This document shows positions 30,294 to 36,007 of a DNA stretch of 36,007 nt, piece after piece (position 1 is the stretch's first letter; every line of letters begins with the position of its first letter). Under the pieces are notes generated by a model that did not search any database, was not told where the DNA came from, and saw nothing but the letters and a program-made list of their open reading frames with translations. The position numbers and the translations under genes are program-made. This DNA is from Syntrophomonadaceae bacterium (GTDB taxonomy: Bacteria > Bacillota > Ch66 > Ch109): contig JAAYQE010000020.1 in NCBI GenBank assembly GCA_012519455.1, positions 1 to 36,007 of the forward strand, read 5' to 3'.

Positions 30294-30323
30294 TTGACAA
30301 AGGGATTACGAACCGGGTAAAAT
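30294..30323 (+). promoter_or_regulatory. Promoter of tRNA-Arg
   Basis: TTGACA (30294-30299, perfect) and TAAAAT (30318-30323) with 18-base spacing. A 6-bp hairpin GGGACT/AGTCCC (30339-30356) lies between this promoter and the tRNA, about 37 bases upstream of its 5' end. Confidence 0.75.
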
Positions 30324-30392
30324 AGGTGCAGTGTTTGTGGGACTATAGTGAGTCCCTAAAACCAAGCGGCCTTTTCCTTAAGGCGTGTATCA

Positions 30393-30469
<77 letters not shown>

Positions 30470-30529
30470 TTAAAAGTTAATCAAGCAATTAACCGTTTTA
30501 CGTTATATATGACCAAATAGCCGACAAAA

Positions 30530-30560
30530 AATCCGCCTGTTCTGAGGCGGATTCTATATT
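30530..30560 (+). terminator. Rho-independent terminator downstream of tRNA-Arg
   Basis: AATCCGCCT and AGGCGGATT form a perfect 9-bp GC-rich stem with a 6-nt loop, followed by ctatatttt. A-rich sequence on the 5' side means it may also work for the convergent spo0E-like gene. Confidence 0.8.
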
Positions 30561-30664
30561 TTGTGTATCTACCAATGCGATTTCGATTTAGATCTTGATA
30601 GGTTGTTGTAATATTGTCGTTATAACAATAGAACTAGCCCTTTACGTATTTAACTCGTAGCCAT

Positions 30665-30859
30665 CTACTGCGTTTTAATTGATTCTACGTGGTCGAGCGT
30701 TAGGCGTTGAAATCGTACTATCAACTCATCTAATCGAGTGCTTAAGTGCATTACCTCCGTAGATAGAAGAGAGTGTCTTGTCCCTAAATCGTTTAGTTTA
30801 AGCCGAATTTGTTCTATTTGGTGGGACAGTTCTTCCTGACCATAGGTGTGCATGAACAA
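30665..30859 (-). CDS. Spo0E-family aspartyl-phosphate phosphatase
   Basis: The 64-aa helical product has the Spo0E signature SxxLDxLI-type LSTRLDELI (S40 to I47), preceded by the heptad-rich EELSHQIEQIRLKLNDLG. Members dephosphorylate Spo0A-P and so restrain sporulation. The start is TTG on the minus strand with AGGAGG eight bases upstream. An in-frame ATG two codons later has worse spacing. The gene is monocistronic, between tRNA-Arg and a small membrane protein gene on the same strand 230 bases away. Confidence 0.82.
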   Translation of the reverse strand: MFMHTYGQEELSHQIEQIRLKLNDLGTRHSLLSTEVMHLSTRLDELIVRFQRLTLDHVESIKTQ

Positions 30860-31091
30860 TCGCCTAACCTCCTAATCCATGTATGCAGTACTTAAGAATT
30901 AAGTCTTTACAGAGATTACCATATAGTGTCTTTTTTAGCAATATTTTTTCGGTCGCAAAATCGTTAATTTATTAGAAATATTTCACGGAATCTTAATTTT
31001 TTAAGGTATATTATACCGTATCTTAATTTTTTTAAATAGCGTAAAAGAATATACTTTCCTCTATTTTTTAATTTTTTGGTATTAGATGTTG
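30860..31091. other. AT-rich spacer with paired direct repeats around a palindrome
   Basis: This spacer before the spo0E-like gene contains TCTTAATTTTTT at 30991-31002 and again at 31021-31032, an exact 30-base period. Between them is the palindrome GGTATATTATACC (31007-31019), which also supplies TATAAT on the minus strand. The arrangement resembles an operator array around a minus-strand promoter, but AT-rich DNA produces such patterns easily. No ORF of note is present. Confidence 0.4.
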
Positions 31092-31517
31092 TTAAAAATA
31101 CTTTAATTGGATGAGTAGGATACCGGCTGCTAGAATACCTGATGTAAGGATAATATTGGCACTTTTGGTGCGGTGCGATTTTTTCATCATTATATAAAGT
31201 AAGGCGTTAACTACAACCAGGGTGATTAACTGGAATAGGACCCCATTAAAGGTACCAGCGGTTTGAAACATGTTTTGCGGGATTAACTCCTCCCCACGCA
31301 TAAGCGGAAAAATAATGGTGGACATAATAATTACTAAGTTCGCCGTTGTGCAAAGTATATAGCTCAGATTAAGCATACGGGGACTTATTTTCAACATGGG
31401 GGGCGGCGGAGTTGGAGCCGGCGTTTTAGGATTACTAGCACTAGTTTTCATAGTTTTACGTTTTTTACGTGCCTCATCTCTCTGTTGCGAGCGACGATAG
31501 CTACGGGTACTATTCAT
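31092..31517 (-). CDS. Small membrane protein with basic, proline-rich N-terminus
   Basis: The 141-aa product has a highly basic first third (about 1-32, RSYRRSQQRDEARKKRKTMK), a proline-rich stretch (about 32-41) and three hydrophobic segments (about 51-71, 86-110 and 119-138). I recognise no family. The basic tail would lie in the cytoplasm and could touch nucleic acid or acidic proteins, but that is only inference. The start is ATG with AAGGAGAG upstream. It is transcribed away from the lpdD/ubiD unit. Confidence 0.55.
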   Translation of the reverse strand: MNSTRSYRRSQQRDEARKKRKTMKTSASNPKTPAPTPPPPMLKISPRMLNLSYILCTTANLVIIMSTIIFPLMRGEELIPQNMFQTAGTFNGVLFQLITLVVVNALLYIMMKKSHRTKSANIILTSGILAAGILLIQLKYF

Positions 31518-31534
31518 CTATCTCTCTCCTTAAT

Positions 31535-31564
31535 TTGACAGAAGATCTTTTGTATCAATAACAT
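31535..31564 (+). promoter_or_regulatory. Candidate promoter of the lpdD-ubiD unit
   Basis: A perfect TTGACA (31535-31540) and TAACAT (31559-31564) with 18-base spacing lie 150 bases upstream of the lpdD-like start. The leader between contains GAAGGTTTTACC twice (31653-31664 and 31676-31687) plus a further TTTACC, possible operator half-sites. Confidence 0.45.
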
Positions 31565-31712
31565 TCTAATGTAAGGAGGGGGAGAAGACAAGTCCAAGCC
31601 TTAGAAGCAAGTGTAAGAACCAATAAAATTAATATATAATTAATATAAATCAGAAGGTTTTACCTAATATATTATGAAGGTTTTACCGAATTTACCATAG
31701 GAGGAATGAACG

Positions 31713-32096
31713 GTGCAGGGTCAGAATATCCGGATTCAGGTTGGGAAGGGCCGGCATCAGGTGGTATTGCAGGGAGTTCTGATTGGCCAAGGGGTTTCGG
31801 TTTTACTTATTGGGGGCGAGCAGCCGCATATCGGAGGAGTGGTGCTTAGTGTCCCCCGTAAAAGCTTAACCGGAGAAGGAATTAGCTGTGATTCGTGGAT
31901 CTTGCCGGTGCCCGCCCACCGGGATGTTGAGGCAGCGCGACCGGTAGCAGAAATGATCTGCCGGGCCTCGGGTCAAACGACAGTAGTAACTGCCGGTATC
32001 CATATTCATCAGGCGGAAGCGTGGGAATTAGAGGTTTTGTTAGAAAACTGCTGTACTGCAGCGCGTCAGTTTATCGATCAATTCCTCCCTAAATAA
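31713..32096 (+). CDS. LpdD-like prenylated-flavin chaperone for UbiD
   Basis: The 127-aa product resembles LpdD of lactobacilli, the small partner of gallate/vanillate-type UbiD decarboxylases. Matching pieces are GGEQPHIGGVVLSVP (about 34-48, compared with GGTNPHIGDV) and TVVTAGIHIHQAE (about 89-101, compared with TITAGIHVNQ). LpdD proteins are thought to help supply or insert prenylated FMN. Its position 81 bases before ubiD fits that role well. The start is GTG with AGGAGGA upstream. There is no UbiX (prenyl-FMN synthase) gene in the window. Confidence 0.75.
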   Translation: MQGQNIRIQVGKGRHQVVLQGVLIGQGVSVLLIGGEQPHIGGVVLSVPRKSLTGEGISCDSWILPVPAHRDVEAARPVAEMICRASGQTTVVTAGIHIHQAEAWELEVLLENCCTAARQFIDQFLPK

Positions 32097-32177
32097 TAAG
32101 TATTCATTAACTTTGGTATTGGTTGCTGAGTACCGCGGTATATGGCAAAATTAAGACTAAGTATTATGAGGTGAAAT

Positions 32178-33953
32178 ATGCATACCAACCTGAGAAGTTT
32201 TATCCAAGTTTTACAAAAAGAAAAGGAAATCATTGAGGTAACGGCACCGGTGGACCCGGTATTGGAATTGGCGGAAATACAGCGTCGAGTCGTAGAGGCC
32301 CAGGGACCGGCTTTGTTATTTACTCGGGTTAAAGGGAGTAATTTTCCCGTAGTAACTAATCTTTTTGGTACCCAACGCCGGCTGGAATTGGCGATTGGTT
32401 CGCGACCAGAAATAATCGTAAAAAAGGCCCTAGCTGCCCTGGAACGGTTAATGTCGCCCAAGCTCGGGGTATTATGGCAGGAACGGGACTGGTTATTAGA
32501 TTTACTGCGGTGCGGCGTAAAAAAGGTAAATCCCCGTAAAGCGCCCGTATTAGAATGCTGTCAGCGAAAAGAGCAGGTAGACCTGGGACAGTTGCCAGCC
32601 CTAGTTAGCTGGCCAGAAGACGGAGGTCGGTTTATCACCTTACCTCTGGTTTATACTGAACACCCGGTAACCGGACAGCATAACTTAGGAATGTATCGGG
32701 CGCAGATTTTTTCCGCTAACCAAACCGGTATGCACTGGCAGATTCATAAGGGGGGCGGGTTTCATTATTATGAAGCCGAACAGCAGGGGCAATCTCTGCC
32801 GCTAACCCTTTTCTTGGGGGGCCCTCCGGCTTTGACCATGGCCGCGATCGCGGCTTTGCCGGAAATGATCCCGGAATTGATTTTTGCGTCCTTTCTTATG
32901 GGGGATAAGGTTAAGCAGGTAGAGGTGGCAGAACACGCACACGCTTTAATTGCGGAAACGGAGTTTGCCCTTTGTGGAGAGGTACCGCCAAAACTGCGTC
33001 GTCCAGAAGGCCCTTTTGGGGATCATTATGGTTACTACTCAGTGGTACATGATTTTCCCGTTTTTCAGGTTCAAACGGTTTATCACCGGCGGGATGCGAT
33101 TTACCCCGCTACAGTGGTAGGTAAACCACGACAGGAAGACTATTATATCGGGGATTATTTTCAAAGTTTGTTATCTCCGCTGTTTCCGGTAGTGATGCCC
33201 GGGGTACGAGCTCTCTGGACCTATGCGGAAACGGGTTTTCATAGCCTGGCTGCGGCCGTGGTGCGCGAAAGTTATTATCGGGAAGCCCTGGCCCATGCTT
33301 TCCGTATTCTGGGCGAAGGCCAGTTATCGCTAACGAAAATTTTGCTAGTTACGGATGTTTCCTGTGATTTAAGCCGGTTTGTCGATCTGTTAGAGGTCCT
33401 GCTCCAGCGTTTTCAACCGGAACGGGATTTACTCATCATTAATGATACCGCTATGGATACCCTGGATTATACCGGTCGCAAGTTTAACCAGGGTAGCAAG
33501 GCCATTATTACCGGTCTGGGAGCTCCAGTCCGGCGTTTACCGCAGGAGTACCAGGGTGGCCTTTTTCCCGGCATAAGCAAAATAAAACCTTTCTGCCGGG
33601 GATGCTTGCTACTCTCAGGAAATTCTTTTGACCAGCATCCGCAGCTGGCGGAAGAACTGGTACCATTGGTGCAAGAGCCCTTGGCGGAGTGGCCGCTGGT
33701 GATCCTGGTGGATGAGGTTGATCGTATTTATGACCAAACCTCGTTCCTTTGGACCGTGTTCACTCGCTTTGACCCGGCTTTAGATATTTATGCGGTAAAG
33801 ATCGTTAAGCATAATAAGCTGGTTTATCAGGGGCCAATCCTCATCGACGCGCGGATGAAACCTCCTTATCCGGGAGAATTGTTCCCCCAAGAAGATATCG
33901 TAAAAAGGGTTTCCAAACGTTGGAACGAATTATTTGGTAATGATCAGGCTTAA
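32178..33953 (+). CDS. UbiD family decarboxylase
   Basis: The 591-aa product is a prenylated-FMN-dependent (de)carboxylase. It has KGSNFPVVTNLFGTQRRLELA in the N-terminal domain (about 54-74), the N-terminal metal/cofactor region QIHKGGGFHYYEAE (about 190-203), the conserved RRPEGPFGDHYGYYS (about 274-288), then the C-terminal domain with FNQGSKAIITGLGAP. The product is longer than E. coli UbiD (497 aa). Family members decarboxylate aromatic or unsaturated acids, including steps of quinone synthesis; the substrate here is unknown. The LpdD-like gene just upstream suggests an aryl-carboxylate substrate. The start is ATG with GAGGTG upstream. Confidence 0.9.
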   Translation: MHTNLRSFIQVLQKEKEIIEVTAPVDPVLELAEIQRRVVEAQGPALLFTRVKGSNFPVVTNLFGTQRRLELAIGSRPEIIVKKALAALERLMSPKLGVLWQERDWLLDLLRCGVKKVNPRKAPVLECCQRKEQVDLGQLPALVSWPEDGGRFITLPLVYTEHPVTGQHNLGMYRAQIFSANQTGMHWQIHKGGGFHYYEAEQQGQSLPLTLFLGGPPALTMAAIAALPEMIPELIFASFLMGDKVKQVEVAEHAHALIAETEFALCGEVPPKLRRPEGPFGDHYGYYSVVHDFPVFQVQTVYHRRDAIYPATVVGKPRQEDYYIGDYFQSLLSPLFPVVMPGVRALWTYAETGFHSLAAAVVRESYYREALAHAFRILGEGQLSLTKILLVTDVSCDLSRFVDLLEVLLQRFQPERDLLIINDTAMDTLDYTGRKFNQGSKAIITGLGAPVRRLPQEYQGGLFPGISKIKPFCRGCLLLSGNSFDQHPQLAEELVPLVQEPLAEWPLVILVDEVDRIYDQTSFLWTVFTRFDPALDIYAVKIVKHNKLVYQGPILIDARMKPPYPGELFPQEDIVKRVSKRWNELFGNDQA

Positions 33954-34014
33954 CTAGTACGAGGATTAAAGCCTTTACCCATTTTATTCTTAAATCAGGG
34001 AGGGTCATCGGGGT

Positions 34015-34680
34015 ATGGCGGTGAAGATTGATTTGCATATTCATTCCCGGTATTCTTTCGATTGTTCTTCGCGCGTAGAAGATATTTTGCAATGGGGAAA
34101 ACAAAATGGAGTAGATGTTCTCTGTATTACCGATCATCACAGTTACCTAAAAAGCGCTCCTATTAGCGAAGGAGTCCGGCAGAATGGTTTGGTAGTTTTA
34201 CGAGGAGCGGAAGCCACTACCAATAACGGCCATTTTCTTATCTATGGGGTGCAGGATGATTCCTGGAATTGTCGTGGTTCTCAGGAGGAACTAGATGCCC
34301 AAAGATTAATTGATTATGTTAATGCTTTAGGTGGCGTAGTAATCGCGGCCCATCCCTTTCGTAAAGGCGGTGATTATTCCGGTGGCTGGCGAATGACCCG
34401 GTTACGTGGTTTAGTGGCGATTGAGACTTGGAATAATCGCTGTACGGACGAGGAAAATCAAGAGGCAGTAAGGCTGGCGCAAAAGATGGGTCTACCGATG
34501 GTGGGAGGTAGTGATGCACATATCCCGGAAGCAGTAGGCACAGCTTATTCCCTGGTGGGAAGAGAAATTCGTTCTTTAAAGGACTTGGTACAGGCCTTGA
34601 AACAGGGCTTGTGCCGCATGGATAATGGGGGTCGTGATCAAAAATATACGCTGGTTCGAGCCTGGGATTACGATTTATAA
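34015..34680 (+). CDS. PHP-domain phosphoesterase
   Basis: The 221-aa product starts with the PHP motif IDLHIHSRYSFDCSS (about 5-19), then CITDHHSYLK (about 41-50), GAEATTNNGHFLIYG (about 64-78), VIAAHPFRKGG (about 104-114) and GGSDAHIPEAVGTAYS (about 163-178). These give the four metal-binding motifs of PHP phosphoesterases. Known relatives act on histidinol phosphate, 3',5'-nucleotide bisphosphates or DNA; this short stand-alone PHP class has no settled substrate. The start is ATG with GGGAGGG upstream. The HipA-like gene starts 17 bases after its stop, so they may share a transcript. Confidence 0.88.
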   Translation: MAVKIDLHIHSRYSFDCSSRVEDILQWGKQNGVDVLCITDHHSYLKSAPISEGVRQNGLVVLRGAEATTNNGHFLIYGVQDDSWNCRGSQEELDAQRLIDYVNALGGVVIAAHPFRKGGDYSGGWRMTRLRGLVAIETWNNRCTDEENQEAVRLAQKMGLPMVGGSDAHIPEAVGTAYSLVGREIRSLKDLVQALKQGLCRMDNGGRDQKYTLVRAWDYDL

Positions 34681-34697
34681 GGACGGTGAGGGACCAG

Positions 34698-35585
34698 ATG
34701 AATAGAACTTTTAGAACCATTACCGTGCCGGAAAAGGGGAGCTGGATAAAAAAGCGTTATCGGCCATTTATCGATTCCGCAGGTATTCCAGTAGCCGTTA
34801 AGCAGATCGGACCGTTAGACGGCAGCGGTTCTAAAGCTCAGCTGATTTTATTTGATGATGGACAGCAGTATGTGGTCAAATTTAAGGGGAATTTTCAAGG
34901 GCCACGGGTGCTGGCTAACGAACTAATTGCTTCACGACTGGCCCAAATGCTGCAGTTACCGATAGCTGAGTTTCAGGTTGTTCGGGTTCCCCAGATCTTT
35001 ATCGATTTTGAGCCGGATATGGCTCGGCGCCCCTTTATTGGCGGGTTGCAATTCGGTAGTTTATTTTACGCCAACGCAATAGCTAGCCCTACTCAAACCA
35101 TGCTGGGTCATCTGGATAATCCAACATTACTGGCTTCTATTGTAGTTTTCGATCACCTGATTAACAACTGGGACCGGTCATGCCATGGGGATAATGTTTT
35201 ATTTCTCCCCGGGTCACCCCCACAATTATTGTTGATTGATCACGGTCATGCCTTTTTGGGACCAGAATGGACGGTAGAAGAACTACAGGCTAATACTCTG
35301 CCGGTTAAGCCGTTATTCGGTAATTTTTATCGTATTATGGCTCCCTATCTAGTCGGCGACGTTTTTGCGGAAAGCCTAGAACGCGTGGAGCGCTTGCAGC
35401 GGCAGCAGTTGGCTGCCTTGATGGTCGATATACCACTGGAATGGGGTATTTATGAAGCTGAACAGGAGGCGCTGATTGAATTTTTATTGGCCCGGAAAGA
35501 TCAGGTTCGGCCCACCATCGCCAAATTGCAGCGTCGGGGTCGTTTTCCCCAGACAGAAGATTATAAAAAATATATCGTCAGATAG
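34698..35585 (+). CDS. HipA-like kinase-fold protein
   Basis: The 295-aa product resembles the HipA-like group with VKQIGPLDGSGSKAQLILFDDG (about 30-51), then YVVKFKGNFQGPRVLANELIASRLAQMLQLP (about 55-85), and VVFDHLINNWDRSCHGDNVLF (about 149-169), in which NxDR and the later LLIDHGHAFLG (about 175-185) act as the catalytic loop and metal-binding Asp of the kinase fold. No HipB-like helix-turn-helix partner is adjacent, so a HipBA toxin role is unlikely. It is more likely a HipA-family protein of unassigned function. The ORF track starts at GTG 34686, but that overlaps the GTGAGGG ribosome site; ATG 34698 is better. A MarR gene follows 18 bases after its stop. Confidence 0.75.
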   Translation: MNRTFRTITVPEKGSWIKKRYRPFIDSAGIPVAVKQIGPLDGSGSKAQLILFDDGQQYVVKFKGNFQGPRVLANELIASRLAQMLQLPIAEFQVVRVPQIFIDFEPDMARRPFIGGLQFGSLFYANAIASPTQTMLGHLDNPTLLASIVVFDHLINNWDRSCHGDNVLFLPGSPPQLLLIDHGHAFLGPEWTVEELQANTLPVKPLFGNFYRIMAPYLVGDVFAESLERVERLQRQQLAALMVDIPLEWGIYEAEQEALIEFLLARKDQVRPTIAKLQRRGRFPQTEDYKKYIVR

Positions 35586-35603
35586 TTTAGAAAGGGGATC
35601 GCC

Positions 35604-36007
35604 GTGGAACTGGAACATTGCATTAATTTTATTGTTACCCGGGCCCAACATACGGTGCATCAGCTGTTTAAAGCGGCACTAGCACCATATGGAGTTACCC
35701 CGGGACAGTACGGAGTGCTGCGCTGCCTCTGGGACGAGGACGGACAAACCGTACGGCAGATTGCGGACCGTTTATATTTAGATGCTTCTACGATGACCGG
35801 CATTTTGGATCGCATGGAACAAAGAGGATTGATACTTAAACAAACGGATCCACGTGATCGGCGCGCCTTACAGATTCTCCTTACGCCTAAAGGAAGGGAT
35901 TTACAAGCGCCTTTGGAACACGCGATCGATGCTGCCAACGAGCAAGTATTACAAGAGTTAGTACCAGCGGAGGTTGAATCGTTAAAAAAATTATTGTGGG
36001 ATATCGG
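35604..36007 (+). CDS. MarR family transcriptional regulator (partial, runs off the window)
   Basis: This ORF has no stop within the window and so is missing from the ORF track. From GTG 35604 (AAAGGGG upstream) it encodes 134 residues: a helical N-terminus, then LRCLWDEDGQTVRQIADRL (about 41-59), the recognition helix DASTMTGILDRMEQRGLI (about 62-79), and the wing with TDPRDRRALQILLTPKG (about 83-99). It is a MarR-type winged helix regulator whose ligand and targets are unknown. It probably regulates itself and the next genes beyond the edge, and may belong to the same transcript as the HipA-like gene. Confidence 0.9.
   Translation, partial: MELEHCINFIVTRAQHTVHQLFKAALAPYGVTPGQYGVLRCLWDEDGQTVRQIADRLYLDASTMTGILDRMEQRGLILKQTDPRDRRALQILLTPKGRDLQAPLEHAIDAANEQVLQELVPAEVESLKKLLWDI

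Noticed and set aside
34686-35585. HipBA toxin-antitoxin system
   Set aside because: The protein has a kinase-like HipA fold but no HipB-type helix-turn-helix partner is adjacent; the MarR gene downstream is of a different kind.

Overview
The window looks like chromosome from a low-to-mid GC, endospore-forming member of the Firmicutes, probably the class Clostridia (a Moorella/Desulfotomaculum/Peptococcaceae-like lineage; I cannot name the genus). The reasons are a T-box riboswitch, a Spo0E-family phosphatase, a GerMN lipoprotein, VanW and SLH-domain proteins, a two-subunit class I fumarase, strong AGGAGG ribosome binding sites, and many GTG and TTG start codons. Most genes are on the + strand. 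The exceptions are thrC, a DUF503 gene, a radical SAM gene, a spo0E-like gene and one small membrane protein.

Layout, left to right. thrC (minus) diverges from a pilT / prepilin peptidase pair. Next come an AtuA-like two-gene unit (DUF1446 plus its detached C-terminal domain), an exported GH18-like SLH protein preceded by a candidate 30-codon ORF, purC, and a first degV. A Phe-type T-box leader with one Stem I but two antiterminator/terminator modules precedes a phenylacetate-CoA ligase. A small membrane protein, an AI-2E family permease, a Nudix hydrolase and a second degV follow. A cell-envelope group comes next: an L,D-transpeptidase, (DUF503, minus), an acidic TPR-like membrane protein, a PRC-barrel gene split by an exact 20-bp tandem duplication, VanW, and a DUF1285-like protein. 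After a minus-strand radical SAM gene and an isochorismatase-like hydrolase there is a ChlI-like AAA+ / VWA chelatase-type pair.

From about 23.8 to 29 kb lies a housekeeping block: gerM, murI, a truncated metallo-beta-lactamase-fold ORF, fumarase alpha and beta, rph, an XTP/dITP pyrophosphatase and a YfcE-type phosphoesterase. It resembles the racE-ysmB-gerM-rph-ysnA-ysnB order of Bacillus subtilis, with fumarase in the middle. Between tRNA-Pro(TGG) and tRNA-Arg(TCT) sits a MntA/HepT (type VII) toxin-antitoxin pair, with a sheared response-regulator start just upstream. Then follow spo0E-like, a small membrane protein, an LpdD-like prenyl-FMN chaperone with a UbiD decarboxylase, a PHP-domain phosphoesterase, a HipA-like protein, and a MarR regulator cut by the window edge. 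The MarR gene is absent from the ORF track.

The most noteworthy observations are the T-box with tandem antiterminators on a phenylacetate-CoA ligase gene, the exact 20-bp duplication that breaks a double PRC-barrel gene, the prepilin peptidase lacking its cysteine-rich methylase segment, the truncated MBL and response-regulator remnants, and the MntA/HepT module between two tRNA genes. All calls come from reading motifs by eye; no database search was run.
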